A DNA stretch of 64,000 bases from Delphinus delphis (GCF_949987515.2 NC_082689.1:8981501-9045500), one strand, 5' to 3'; counted from the first letter of the stretch, positions 24,960 to 38,244 are shown. Numbers and translations are program-made. The notes: a model not told the origin generated them from the sequence alone.

Positions 24960-25195
24960 GGGATCTTTTCAAACAATTCCCCGAGGACATTAATTCTACT
25001 CCCATTTACAGGTAACATTGAATGAGTTGAATAACATTAAGAAACTGCCTCAAGGTACTAAGGGGTAAAACCAGCTCAGGTCTGTCTTGATCCAAAGCGT
25101 CCTTAATCACCACACTATACCTCCAATTAATAGATATCTCAGTTTCACAGTTGAGGAAACTGAGGTAAAAAGTTAGGCAAGGAGCTTAGCCAAAA
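24960..25195 (-). repeat. MIR fragment(s), antisense
   Basis: Reverse-complement MIR core: 'ctactcccatttacaggtaa', 'aactgcctcaaggtactaag', then a second piece with 'gttgaggaaactgaggtaaa'. Possibly two MIR fragments in tandem. Confidence 0.6.
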
Positions 25196-25199
25196 AGCA

Positions 25200-26870
25200 C
25201 TAGCAACAGACCCACTCTCTAGGTCTCTCCAGATGCGCCTTTTCCAGTGTTCATGCTGATGCTGCTTCCTCAGCATCCTGTGGGTACACCCTTCCTCCTC
25301 TTCAGTCAATCCTATGGTCTCAGGGCTGGAGAGAACCTTGGACAGAGCCTTGGACATATCTCCCATCAGATCCTCAAATTCTTTAAGTGACGGTTTCAAC
25401 GTGTACTTTTTCTGCCTGGATATGACTATATCCCATGAAGGAACTCACTGCACAAATTCTGGGGACAATGAACTTCTGGAAGTTCTTAAAATTTTGCAGG
25501 TAGCAGAAAACAACATTTCAACCACATAAACCACAATATTACATCATGCAAAAGGAGGACATCAACTATTCCAAAAGGTCACCATGAAAAAACAAAGTTA
25601 ACAAGATAAGCAATGAAAGTAACTTTGGAACATGTCAGAAGTTACAATTTCTTTCACTAAATAAACTAAAATAATTTACACTCACAGGCATTAAACAATC
25701 TCATATAAGATACCAAAAGACAACACTTTTCCGAAGAACCTTATAGATCACTTAGATGAGTGATTTTCAAACTGTGAGTTCCAAACTCCTATATTTCACC
25801 ATCCCTGGCACCCACTGCCCACCTCTGCCAAAGTGGGGAGAGGTGGGTCTCAGATACCTCAACCCTACTTTGGTTTTTTTCCCCCATCAACATAAAGTAT
25901 CTCTGTTGAACAGCATCATAACACTTCCTTTGACCTATGCCTAAGACTTCACTGGAAGAAAGTATTGGAATGCTTTTTCTCTAAAGTATGAGATACAGTG
26001 AACTGCATATCTGTTTACAAATAAACATTTAGGGGAAAAGAACGTGCAAATGAATGCTAACAAGAAGCTTACAACTAAATCATGAACAAGTATGTTATTT
26101 CTTGACATGCTTTGATATGATGTTTTGACCAATCTCTATACTCAAATATCACCTATATAGTTCACCTTCTGTCAGCTTATAAATCCTCTTTTGATCACAT
26201 TAAAACCACATCTTCATTAACCAAAGGGAAATGTCCTCAAACACAGGTTCTAAATTTACTTCCAAATATTTTTTCTATGACAAGAAGTTTGGATCAACTA
26301 CAGGTGGCTGTTACATTTTTCTCTCTGATTACCTGGCAAGATGGGACCCAAATTCTGGATCATTCTTTTCCATTACTTTTTTCTTTTTATTTATTTAAAA
26401 TTATTTTATTTTTTTTGAAGAAGGGTAGGGGGCAATGCAGCCTGCTTCTCTATGAACAGAGTGGATTCACACTCACGATAAGTCCTATGAAACCATAATC
26501 TTCCCTGTTTGTACTCCACAAATAATAGCAGTGATCTATAAGTCAATGCTGGGTAAAAGGTGGGAATGTTTAATGGAATTTTGCAGGAAATGTTAGGGTG
26601 CCATGCAACAGAGATATTTTCAGCTCTGACTCAACAGCGGAAGAAGTGACTTCCCAGGGCAAAGGGGGTTTTAAAAAGTCCTACCAAAAAAAAAAAAAGT
26701 CCTACCACACACCAAATATTGGTCCACAGCAAAAAGAGTACAGCTGCAGAAGAGAATACATATATAAAATGCTTTTGTTGAGGGAAAGGGGAAGCATGAC
26801 ACAATCATTCCTCTTAATTAATACACTGGGCAGTCAAGATTCTACAGAACATATAAACTAATAAAACTAT
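25200..26870. other. intronic DNA next to CAB39 exon 2, no assigned gene
   Basis: Lies within intron 1. An 84-codon minus frame (25145-25399) includes an acidic, Leu-rich stretch but overlaps MIR at its end and has no recognisable domain. Nothing else assigned; 26660-26715 holds two A-run-linked copies of 'agtcctacca'. Confidence 0.35.
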
Positions 26871-26876
26871 ACTTTG

Positions 26877-27079
26877 GGCTTCCCTGGTGGCGCAGTGGTT
26901 GAGAGTCCGCCTGCCGATGCAGGGGACACGGGTTCGTGCCCCGGTCCAGGAGGATCCCACATGCCGCGGAGTCGCTGGGCCCGTGAGCCACGGCCGCTGA
27001 GCCTGCGCGTCCGGAGCCTGTGCTCCGCAACGGGAGAGGCCACAACAGAGAGAGGCCCGCGTACCGCAAAAAAAAAAAA
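26877..27079 (+). repeat. young CHR-2-type cetacean SINE
   Basis: Full short form: 'gagagtccgcctgccgatgc', 'ggatcccacatgccgcggag', 'ggcccgtgagccacggccgc', 'gaggcccgcgtaccgc', 12-bp A tail. Very close to the family consensus as I know it, hence recent. Flanks share 'aataaaactata'/'aataaaaactata'. Confidence 0.93.
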
Positions 27080-27089
27080 GTATAAATAA

Positions 27090-27755
27090 AAACTATATCA
27101 TATAGTTCTTACTTTAAAGCCTGAGTGCAATAATTAAACAAATCCTTTTATTTCTTTCATTTACATCCTCAAATCCACCAATTCTTGATCAACACAACTA
27201 AGACAGATTTGGGGGGTCAAAAACAAGGAAATAATACCCCTTAAAACTTCTGCATTAGAATTTCTTATGTCTAAGTTTGCTTTGCATTAAGCTTATGCTA
27301 ATGTATGCCACTCAGCGTTCCAACTTTTTAAATAATTAATTGAAAACATAGAAAAGTTTAAAATTCATGAATGGCTGCTAAGTGATGACCAAGTAGGTAG
27401 CCAATACATGTGCCTAGAACATTGATTGCTAAAAGGCTGAGAAATGCGTTAAGAAATAAAAGTTTTAATAAACATGTTAGATTAATATGCACAGAGCTAC
27501 TAAGTATTTATCGTGTTCCTGACTTTAATAAAGAAAACAAAAGCAGCTATTGAGGCAAATGTTATAATATGGTGAAATCATGGATGTGTCATATAAGCAT
27601 GTTCATTAAAGATGGGGAGAAAGATCCCAAAACAATTGATCAAAAGAGGGAGTACCTCTGGGGAGCAGGAAGAGAGTGGGCAACTGGTATTTTTTCTTAC
27701 AAGCTCTTTTTGTAACTATTTGCGTCCTTCAATTTCACATGTATAATTTGATAAA
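27090..27755. other. intronic DNA, no assigned element
   Basis: AT-rich, no gene or confident repeat. 27530-27720 has L1-like phrasing ('gggagcaggaagagagtggg') without a firm match. Confidence 0.3.
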
Positions 27756-27771
27756 CATAAAACTAAGTGTA

Positions 27772-27884
27772 GGGCTTCCCTGGTGGCACAGTGATTGGGA
27801 GTCTGCCTGCCGATGCAGGGGACACGGGTTCGTGCCCCAGTCCAGGAAGACCCCACATGCTTGCGTACCGCAAAAAAAAAAAAA
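27772..27884 (+). repeat. internally deleted CHR-2 SINE with perfect target-site duplication
   Basis: Head is intact through 'ccaggaagaccccacatgc', then jumps directly to 'ttgcgtaccgc' and the A tail, missing roughly 90 bp of body compared with 26877-27079. Perfect 13-bp duplication aaaactaagtgta at 27759-27771 and 27885-27897. Confidence 0.92.
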
Positions 27885-27899
27885 AAAACTAAGTGTAAA

Positions 27900-28670
27900 G
27901 AAATCAATGAATAATATAAAACAATCTATCCTTAATACATAAAAAGTACTATTCATAAAACATTTCCATGGAAGGCTGAATGACACAGAAAAGTAAGGCT
28001 GCCAATTTACTAATCTTACTCATCTCCAAAGTCAGAGCCAATAAAACCAGCAAACTTTGATCATGATCTATAAGAAAGCTATTTAATGTTACACACACGT
28101 GCATGTGCACACACACACAGCTAAAAAAAAATATGGATGACTAACCTAGATCTCATGAATCACTAAGTTTAGAGACAATAAAGAACAACCTGAAATCCAC
28201 ACGAAGATTTGGAACCACATACAAACTTAGTTTAAGGGTTGAACATGAAGCTTCAGTCTCCTTACTTCAGTCCTTACAAGTAATAGAAGTGAATCCCTTC
28301 ACAGAATAACTCATGACCTTCCAACAGTGCTCAAATGATAGCAAAGGCACCACTGAGAGTGAACTCTCCAGCCCACACTGCTTTCTCCCAGGAGTGGAGA
28401 CGGTGCCTTGAAAGGGGCCTGGTCCACCATCAAGCAGAACTATTCACAGGGTTCTGTCTCCTTGAAGGATGTGAAACACTCAGGTACATGTCTGAGTTTT
28501 GGAACTGACAATCCCAAGAGTATGAAGATGCCAAAGCTGGAAGTAGCAATGGTTAAACAAAGGATAAGATGGTTACAAGACACTTTTCACCTGCCTGACT
28601 CTCATTTCCCACTTTCTTCCTTTGTCATACGTGTTTGAGAGAATTCTAGGGAACAATAACAGCAAGAGTT
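27900..28670. other. intronic DNA, no assigned element
   Basis: Contains a short alternating purine-pyrimidine stretch at 28089-28120 (gtgcatgtgcacacacac). Nothing else recognised. Confidence 0.3.
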
Positions 28671-28679
28671 CACTGAGTA

Positions 28680-28830
28680 AGGCCCTTCAATAACTTTTCA
28701 TTGCCCTTATGGTAAAATCCAAATTCCCTACCATAGCTTTACCCATCTCCAACTCGCACAGCCCACAGAGGCTCGCACAGAGGTCCAGCCACGCTGAGGT
28801 CCTTTCTGTTCCCTAAATATGCCAACTACC
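28680..28830 (+). repeat. L2 fragment
   Basis: 'aacttttcattgcccttatg gtaaaatcc' and 'taccatagctttacccatct' match sense L2 3' coding text. Confidence 0.6.
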
Positions 28831-29454
28831 TCTAAGCCAGAGTACCACAAACTTGCAAGTATGGTAAAAATCTTAATTTTTAAATCTAAATGGATATATG
28901 GGTTTTCACTGCCACTCAACTATTCTGTACATTCAAATTTCTTCTTAAACTATGTTTTGCCTAAACTATGTTTCAGACATAACTAGAGTTCATGAAGGAA
29001 ATGGACAGAAATACGTACTATAATTGAAAAAATTCATTTAGTTTTCAAATACTCACTTCCCGATCCCTTCAAAAACAAAATTGGTTCATAATAAACCTCA
29101 GTAGGAGTCCTTGGGCTGAGTCAAAACTACCAATGCCACTGGCAGAACGCCAGCCATGTCCGCATTTAGAGGGCTGTGGAAACCCGTGCCTACCATCTCG
29201 CACACTGGCGGTAAGCGTGCTCCTGATGGTTTATTAGTGGTGTATGCCTGAATCCCAAAGGTAAAGAAGAGTTAGAGGGGAAATATAACTTGAAAATTGG
29301 GAGGAGGGAGGCCAGGGTGGGGAATAATTTAGCATGCTTTTAAACTAAAATTAATATTTATGAAATAACATGCTAAATCTGCATGAAAGGAATTTGCAGG
29401 AACATTTAGCACTGTTACACCCCTTAGGTTTCACGCATTTGTTTTTCTGTCTTT

Positions 29455-29880
29455 CCAAATGCTCTTTCTTTCTGCCTTTAACTTAATGACTCATCTTTTT
29501 TCCAATGGTGATGTACTTTAAGGTTCTATCTTGGCTGTCTTCTTACCCTATATTCTCTGAGTGATCTCATCTACCCACGTTTTCAACAACCTGAAATCTA
29601 CCTCCAGCCCCGACCAATCAGCCTACATTTCTAACTACTGCTCCACGAAAGATGTCCTCAAGGCAACTCAAACCTCATCCCCAAGTCCTGCTTATTTTTC
29701 TAAATTCCCCTTCACAGTGAATGGATCCATTGTTCACCCAATCACAAAACCTGGTCACCATAGCAGACTCTTTCCACTCATTAACTCTTCCATATAATCA
29801 GTTCACAATTTCAGTAAATTCTGTTTTCTAAATCTCTCTGTCCCTACAGACATCAAGTGTAGACCCTCGCTATTCTCCAC
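29455..29880 (+). repeat. L2 fragment
   Basis: Sense L2 upstream-RT region: 'ttctctgagtgatctcatct acccacg', 'ctgaaatctacctccagccc', 'caaggcaactcaaacctcat' and 'ctggtcaccatagcagactc'. The 78-residue frame inside is repeat-derived. Confidence 0.7.
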
Positions 29881-29889
29881 AAAGGGCAG

Positions 29890-31150
29890 TGGTTGTCAAT
29901 GGGGCCAATATCACCCCTAGGAGATGTTCTTGAAAATTTGGGCGCCACGATGACTGGGACATTTACTGACCCACTGAAATCACTTTAAAAAGGTGGGTGG
30001 GGTTGCTTTTTGTGCCACTGTTCACATAAGCACAGTCCTTAGCTAGCTTCTATATCCTTGGGGTAGGGAGGAGAGGGCTAGGCTGGGAGTCAGAATAAAT
30101 GAAGTTTTTCTATCTACTCCTGCATCTATGTCCATCACTGAGTGTTAAACTTCTAGCTTTTAAAAAATGGTTATACTATTCATCATGCAAAATTCAAACA
30201 TTAAAGGACTACTCAAGGTAGAAAGTGAAAATCACCTGCAAAGCCTACAGGGACAGCTAGTATTAACAGTTTGATATATATTTTTCTTTTTGTTACTTGC
30301 TCTATATTTGTGGTCTTTCACATGGCGACTCGACTCTTCTCTAAAACAGATGGAGACCAGATGATAGCAGAAATGGTCACCTCCATCTTACAAAGCACAA
30401 AAACTTCAAGTCACTGGTCTGTTAGGTTAATACTCCTCAGAGTACAAAGCTCCATACCAAGAAACCGCTGGAGAACATACAGAACACCCACTGGGAAACT
30501 AGAAGGGTAACACCATTAGCTAGGACTGTTAGGCACTGACCTTCTTAGGCAATCTGACTGCTTTGGGCTCATGCAACATTCCCCTAAATGCAGCTAACTC
30601 TAGTCACCTATGTACTGATAAATATTGAAAAGTAGTCAAATGGTCCATAAGCCACTAATTAGGACATTCATTCATTCAAGTACCAACCGTGCACTCACTA
30701 TGTACCATACAAACTTAAGGCACCAAGAGTGGCTGCTCTCAAGAAGACAACATTCTGGCATATATGGATGTGGGTGTATATGTTTTAAGACAATACAGAA
30801 AAGCTCCTGAATGACAACACATTCCTAAACAGTTGAGTTCACAGGACTCTGTGCTAACATATATGTTAGATCTGACTCATAAACTTGGTGGTCAAATGCC
30901 AAAACTGCAAACAAAAAACCCCACATATAATAATAAGACTGTTGCAGAGGACTATCAAGGTACTTAATTAAGCAGTCATGGAAAGTGTGAAATGTCGTAA
31001 ACATTTGAATCCATTTTTTAGATAGCTGGCTCTGAGACCTAAATCCCCTGCTTCTAGGGTTAATGTTACTTGATTCAGATAAATATTAAATATCTACAAC
31101 ATGCTAGATCTTGTGTTAGGTGCTAGACTACCCATATAGTAAGGTAGGGC
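29890..31150. other. intronic DNA, no firm element
   Basis: 29890-29990 ('gcagtggttgtcaatggggc caatatcacccc') looks like a fragment of an old hAT-type element. No gene seen in the remainder. Confidence 0.35.
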
Positions 31151-31370
31151 AATTATATAAGGCACAGTAGTTAATTACACGGGCTTTAAAGATAACCCGG
31201 GTTCAAATCCTGGCTTCACCATGCCTTAGCTGACTTAGACTTTTCTAAGCCCCCTTTCCTCATCTCTAAAATGGGAGAAACAATAGCAACCTAACAACTT
31301 GGTATAAGAATTGCATGTGTTTCAAGTGTTTAGAACAGCATCTGCATATGGTAAAATTTGAATAAACAGC
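31150..31370 (+). repeat. MIR SINE
   Basis: Sense MIR: 'aacccgggttcaaatcctgg cttcacca', 'ccctttcctcatctctaaaa tggg' and 'gtgtttagaacagcatctg'. Confidence 0.85.
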
Positions 31371-31465
31371 AGTTAAGCATAATTACATGGTTTTTTTTTC
31401 CCTTCTAAAATCTGATTCATGACTACTGTTTCCAAGGCCAAAATGGGTTTTAAAAAAGGTATCCA

Positions 31466-31678
31466 GGGCTTCCCTGGTGGTGCAGTGGTTGAGAGTCCGC
31501 CTGCCGATGCAGGGGACACGGGTTCGTGCCCCAGTCTGGGAGGATCCCACATGCCGTGAAGTGGCTGAGCCCGTGAGCCATGGCTGCTGAGCCTGCGCCT
31601 CCGGAGTCTATGCTCCGCAACGCGAGAGGCCACAACAGTGAGAGGCCTGCGTACCGCAAAAAAAAAAAAAAAAAAAAA
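31466..31678 (+). repeat. young CHR-2-type cetacean SINE with 14-bp TSD
   Basis: Full short form with long A tail. Perfect duplication aaaaaaggtatcca at 31452-31465 and 31679-31692. The frames called on both strands here are SINE artefacts. Confidence 0.93.
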
Positions 31679-32159
31679 AAAAAAGGTATCCACACAGACT
31701 GTATAGCAATATAAGATGAGTGATCTTATCCTTTTAAAACCTGCATCTAAAAGTTTTGATTCAGTTTTTGGAAGGATAGGCTACATGCCCTTCTAAGCTG
31801 CAAATAAGATGCAATGACTCAGCTCCATTAAAATAAACCATGGATAGCTTTAAGAAGCAACTGGACCTTTGGTTAATTACCAAAGCTACCATATACAAAG
31901 CTCATCATCAACTATGTCAAAACCAAAATCAAGTGTTCAAGAGCATACAAGACGACCTGTAAAGTGTCCTTTGCAATTAATGTATCTTGATCAGACTTTC
32001 AGGGGCCAATGATGTGCAACACTGGATACGATGCAGGAGTTAGACTGACATTTTTTTATAGCCTAGATGGTAAATCAGATGGTTGCCATGGTGGTAATAG
32101 TAGCAATATTTTAAATAATGTAAGATCTCTCCTACAGTACTACACTTCACAGTTTACAA

Positions 32160-32620
32160 AGCCCCGTCACTTCTCTGTTTATTCCCTCCCCCAATGACCT
32201 CTCACTTCATTCAGAATAAAATCCACACTCCTGACCAAGGCCTGCAAGGCTCCTTGATCTACTGCTCTCTGTCCTCATCTCTTACACTCGAGGCTTTAGC
32301 CATACTGCCTGGCTTGACATTCCTGGGCCCGGCCTAAGTACATTCCTCATACTGTTCATGGAGAGTTCTTTGCTCAGATCACTATGGCTCTCTCCCTCAT
32401 TTTACTCACAGGGTCTTCCCTGACCAATGTTTCCAAAAGGGCACCTTTCCCCTAATCTCATCTCCTTATCCCGCTTCATTGCTCTTCCAGTACTTGTCAC
32501 CATTACCTGACATATATGTCCCAGGAAAAGGACTCTGTTTGTTTCACTCATTCATTGTTGTATACCCAGACCCTGGAACAGTGTCTAGAACATACTTGTA
32601 GAATATCTGTAGAACAAGCA
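32160..32620 (+). repeat. L2 LINE 3' end
   Basis: 'agaataaaatccacactcct', 'gcctgcaaggctccttgatc', 'cagggtcttccctgaccaat', 'attcattgttgtatacccag' and 'accctggaacagtgtctaga' are sense L2 3' end. Confidence 0.85.
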
Positions 32621-32684
32621 AACTATCTTTTGATTCTCAAGGAAAGAGTAGAACTCCTCTGATTCATTACTAAGTTTTATTTTT

Positions 32685-32835
32685 TTTCTATTCTATAGAT
32701 GAGTAAACTAAGGCACAAAGATATTGAATAATTTGTTCAAACACCATGAAGCTAGTTAGTAAAGTGGAAGAGAAAGGACTTCCAAGGTTTTGACTCCAAC
32801 TCTTAATGCACCATCTATCAGATTAACCAGTGTCT
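32685..32835 (-). repeat. MIR fragment, antisense
   Basis: 'tatagatgagtaaactaagg cac' and 'agctagttagtaaagtggaa' are the reverse-complement MIR core. Confidence 0.65.
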
Positions 32836-32839
32836 TTCA

Positions 32840-35800
32840 TATGACAATGAATATGTTCACTATGTATCAGGAGACTTAAAAATGCTTCTCTCTTAAACCT
32901 GCTTCTCTTAGATTTATGTACCAAGATGGCAGCTGAATCATTACTTAAGACAGTTGAAAAAAAGGGAAAAAGCCCCAGGAAATATAATTGAACATTGTGA
33001 ACTCATTTAAAAATCAATTCTTCTGAAGATTTCTACTGACGTGAAAAAATGCCCACAATTCCTTTTAACTGAAAACACTTTAGATACAAAGGTGCATATA
33101 TGTATTTATATGCACCACATATACATATGAGTGTATATATGTATATAAAATAGTCATGTGTTCTATATATGCAAACACATATGTTGACTAAGAGGAAAAA
33201 AATCAGAGGTTAATAATGGGTAGTGAGAATGTGTGTTCCATATTAAATTTTTCTTAATGTTAAATATTTACAATGTACATGTACAGTTTTTTCCTGATTA
33301 TAAAAGTGCTATTAAAAAAAATTAGTACAAGATCATTCCCAATAAAAGGAACCAGGGCTCCATGAAGGAGCAGGAAAATATATAAGATGAGCCGAGCCTA
33401 GGGCATGTTACCTCAGAAAGCAAAGATGGATGAGGTCCTGCCAAAAAAGACACAGGAGCCAATCTGAAAGGCTCCCACAGGCCTAAGATGGTACAATTTT
33501 GGCATAAAAAAGAAAAATTATTGCAATGAATTGACATGCAAATTAAAATTTGCATATATAATATGTTATGTATTTAATAGTAGTACAAGTAACAATAATA
33601 CAGTTAATATAAAACATTAAAACCCATGAAAATTATAATACTAAAAAAGAAAATTCATTCGTCACCTTAGAGTTTGTGAGAACTCAATACCCCCCAAACT
33701 GGTAAATAAAAGAAAGGGAATGGCACATTTATCCTGTCTTTACTGCGTAGCCTGTATTTGAGGGTAACCAAATAGTTGAAAGGGAAAGTTTTTTTATAGA
33801 AGATTCATATAGTTAATAAATGTAGAAAGAAAAGTAGAAAATTATCATTTTGCAATCCTTGATGAAATAAGGGATCTAGGCAACAATTATCAACAGCCAT
33901 TAAAATCATAGGTGAAAGGTTGATGGAGAACTTCATAGTAGATAACTGGAGCTGATAACTTGGAACACTGATCTATCATTAAAAATAGGAAAATCAGACA
34001 TCAATGTGTCTCATGATAGGATGCAATAGGAAGTAGAAAGGTCCATCTATAAAAATATTTGATCTCCTTTCCTCCACTTAAAAAAAAAAACTGAAGCTAA
34101 TCAAGTTCCTAAACCTATCAGTCTATAGGAAACACGGGAGATGAAGGAACAAGTTAAACATCACATGGAATCACCAAGTCAAACCCAGAACAAGGGCCCC
34201 TCGACAAGACGAATATTGGGTTTCTGCAGCAAATCAAATAGCATTAGCAGAGCGGGGGAGGAAAGGCAGTGGAGAATGTTAAGTAATAAAAGAAACTCAC
34301 TAGACATAGTCAAATATATGGCTCTTCTCTGGAGCCTGATTCAAATAAACAAACTATACAAAAGATACTTGGGCAAGTCAGGAAAATTATACTGGGTAGG
34401 ATAATTAAGAAATTACTGTTAATTTCGTTAGGTATTATAATATAGTAGATATGTAAAAAATATCCTTATCAATTAGGCATACATACTGAAATACACGTGA
34501 TTTGGGATTTGCTTCAAAATACTACAGTACCACCCCTCCCTAACAGTAAGGTGGGGGGGATAGATGAAACAAGGTGAGCAAAATATTAGTAACTGTTGGA
34601 GCTAGAACTTCATTATACTAGAGTATTTGAATATACTTGAACATTTTCATAATTTTTAAAAATCAGTAATAGAGAACATTTTTTACTCTAAAGAATTGTT
34701 ATGCTTCTTGTAATTGGTATGTCCATTGTGCTTTGCTTTTGCTTTTTTCCCCTTTATTTGCCTAAACGGTCAAAGTTAAATTTATGTATAACTGCAAAGT
34801 GATCACCTTAAACCATGTTTCTCACATAAAAACAACCCTTTCTCCTCTATAGTCTCACAGCTCTTACTTAACTGTTCCAATGTATATGTGTTGTCATTCT
34901 GTCCACTGTAATTCAATAAACTAACTTATCTGCTGATGGCACAGGAAAAGAATATCTACAGAGGAAATAGGTACACACAGGCAATGCCTTCAATAGCTGA
35001 CTTATAGTGCCCCTCCCTGAAATTCTTGGAAAACTACAGCAATGCCAGCATGAGTATCCCCGCCTTGGGAATGCCCCCCTTTTCTCTACTTGTTCAAAAT
35101 CCTGCCCATGTCTAATTCCACTTTTAAATAACAGCTCCTCCATGAAGACCCCCACAGTAATCTTCCTCCTCACTCCTGAGCTTTCAAAACCTCGATTATA
35201 GTGTGCTTTTATTATTTACATATGTATCACCCTCAATGAGTCAGGAAGCCCCAAAACTGAATGTGGCAAAACTGAATACCAGCCAACATGTTACATTCTC
35301 GTAACATTTGGCATATTGCTTTGCATTAAGACTCCAGACACATGTATTGAGTGGAACTGAAAAACAGTTCTCAAAACAAAGAAGGCCACAGAAACGATTG
35401 ATACATAAACAACCAGGAGTTAACCAGAAAGTTTTAATCTGAAACCCAGCCAGAACAGGGCTAGGGGCCACCACCTAGATGGTCTTGGAGGATAAGTGAG
35501 CAGGAAATCTAGGTAAGCACCTATAATCTAGCTATTGCTATGTACAAAGTTGGACCCACACCTGCTCACTTAACTGTTCCAATCTATAAGTTGCCACCTG
35601 TATGTTGTTTGTGCCATGAATATAAACATGGAAAAATTCTGACTAAAGTGTAATAGATTCATGTAATTAACCAAGATGAAATACTGAAAGGGTGGATCTG
35701 GGTTCCCAAGATTGTGGCACAATTTGTAGAACCATCCTGTTTTGGATCTTCACAACTTTTTTGCATTGACTTTTTATTAATGTTATATTAGAATGAACTT

Positions 35801-37500
35801 AATTGACTGATCACTTGGGCATTATATTGTGATGTGTATTCTCTAAATCCAACACTTTCTATCCATGAAACTACCCCTTCCCACTTTCCCCAATTTCTAT
35901 GGTAAATACTTGCTGTACGTCTTTAGATTCACATAAAAGGTCCATCCTGAGATCCCATGTTGAACGTCTGCATCAGAATTCAAGGCAAGTCTTTTGACTT
36001 CAAATTCTCTTTGTATTTATTTGTCCTATCATCTTACAAACAGATCAAGTATCACAAAATGTACAACATGGAAGTATGACTTAATTATCAAAAAGTAATC
36101 AGAAATAAATGTTCACTAAGTGTCTTTTTAAAAATATTGATCTTTAAATTCTGATCAAATAGACAAAAGGCAATTTCTAAGATTATTATGAGTTAAATAA
36201 ATATGAAAAGGATACCCTTGACTGTCCCCTCCCCCCCCCGAAAAAACCCCCCACAGTATCAAAAAACAAAAATTGGCCCACATCTCTGTTCCATATGCTT
36301 TGGAGAGGACTTTTATTGCTCATCGTTGACAACCCACGTTCCTTTTTTCTATTAAATAACAAGTGCATTGCATAGAGAGCTAGGAACTACCTTCCAGTTC
36401 CAACTAAAATCTCCCAAACACATGTATAGGTCTGAGTGACCACGAACTTCTCCAGCCACTCATCTTTTGGGAAAATGTCATATTAACTAAAACAAATCTC
36501 CTTTAGGCATATGCCTAATACTTTTTCCCAGATCACTTTTTAAAAAGAGAGATTGTTGGAGACCTCAAATCTCTAACATTTTCAGAATTTAGAAGTGTAG
36601 GTTAGGGTAGACTATTCTTGGTGGAACTTTCTCCATGACCCTAAAGCTAAATGCACCAATTACATACATCACATCATACGGACCATTAATTCTGTTTTTT
36701 GTTGTTGTTTTTATTGTTTTTGGTCATCAAAAGTAGTAAATAATCACTAGGTGAATCAATCTTTAATAGTATTCCCATAAATTTAAATTTCGAGAAAAAA
36801 TTCCTATTTTAAATTAATAGCTTTTGTTATGTATGAATTACAGATCGAGAACTTAATGAAATGGGCTTAGTAAATACAATGTTTAGAAATAATTTCACTT
36901 TTGTGTTCTTCTAATAGGCTTTCTATTAACCCTTGAAAGTTTCTTTTACTCACACTAAACATGCGAATGTCAAATTATGAATGTTTATGAAATATGCTCT
37001 AATGATAAAGTTCATTCTTTATTTGAACAACAAAGCAAGAGACACCTGTTTATAGGAGAGAGCTTTGCTTCAGACAAAGTAATTTTTAGACAAAAGTAGT
37101 TTTACAAGGATTTTTTTAAAGCACCAGCTCTTGTTAAAAAAAAAAAAAATCTGTGTATTAATTTTACAAACAGGAATCTCATGTTAAGCCTCAAACACTT
37201 TTTAAGAGAACCATACTACTAGTGTCAAGTTTTACTGTGGTAATTTCAGTGTATCATGCAGTCATTAAGGATTTCCAAGACTAAAATTATGATAATTAAG
37301 TACAACAGAATACTTCAAGCTACCTTAGATCCTTTCTGGAACAGGGCAGGGCACATATAAACAACCACTTAAACAGTTCTAGAATTCACTTAGAGATATG
37401 GCTGGAAGTATTTTAACCAAACTGGAATTACCTAAGTAATTCTTAGGAGTTAAGACTGTATCATGTTTCAGAGCTCTCTGACTTCTTTCTTGTAAGTTTA
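32840..37500. other. intronic DNA, mostly unassigned
   Basis: AT-rich. 33090-33185 is ATATGTAT-type low complexity; 34560-34680 resembles an L1 3'UTR ('gcaaaatattagtaactgtt' to 'aacattttcataatttt'); 34990-35230 may be very old L2. 36220-36255 is a C-run/A-run low-complexity patch. No gene or RNA recognised. Confidence 0.35.
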
Positions 37501-37516
37501 AATTTTAACCTTAAAA

Positions 37517-37518
<2 letters not shown>

Positions 37519-37558
<40 letters not shown>
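37519..37558. repeat. (AC)20 microsatellite
   Basis: Forty bases of uninterrupted AC dinucleotide. Long enough to be length-polymorphic. The minus-strand frame showing a Val-Cys run is this repeat. Confidence 0.97.
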
Positions 37559-37561
<3 letters not shown>

Positions 37562-37709
37562 CTTGAACCTGGCTTCTGCAGAAAAGTTTGCTCTTATACA
37601 TCTGCTTTTTTCTCCATCTGAGTATTGGCCCCATAATAGTTTTCAAATATCTTTTGTTGTTTAAAAGAAAGGTAGTTTGCTCAGGACTAAAATAAGTGCC
37701 ATGAATGGG

Positions 37710-38240
37710 ACTACTCTTCTAAATGTTTTTTAACTTGCACCAAAAGCTTATGCCAATTTACACTGTCATCAACAGTGGATGACGGCAGCTATTTCCTCAC
37801 CAGCCAACCAACACCAGCCCTACTAACCCTTTTGATTTTTGCCAACCTGTCAGATTAAAAATGCTATTCTCTTGACCTTCTCTTCCCCACATATCAACTT
37901 GATTCTTTGAATTGCTGATCACTGATGACAGTGAACACATTTTCATGCCTATTATCCATTTGTATTTCCTTAGCAAAATTGTTTGTACATCTCTAATGTC
38001 CATTATTCTACTGGGTCTGGAGTCTTTTTCTCATTGATTGATAGGATACTTATAATTATGAACATTATCCCTTTGTCTTTTTTTTGCAAATATGTTAGTT
38101 TTTCCATTTGCATTCCAACTTTTTGTCATGTACAAAGTTCTCATTTTCTTATAGCTTTATCTATAATCTTTTTCTTTATGAATTCTGGGTTTCCTATCAA
38201 GCTTGTAACTGCATACTGACTATGATGCAAGATTTCATAT
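37710..38240 (-). repeat. old antisense L1 3' region
   Basis: 'tttacactgtcatcaacagt', 'cctcaccagccaaccaacac', 'tttcatgcctattatccatt tgtatttcc' are reverse-complement L1 3'UTR phrases (L1M-type). Confidence 0.75.
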
Positions 38241-38244
38241 TATA

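Noticed and set aside
31373..31695. 106- and 81-codon minus-strand frames
   Set aside because: Antisense reading of a CHR-2 SINE and its A tail; the same peptides recur at 11357, 26842 and 45682.
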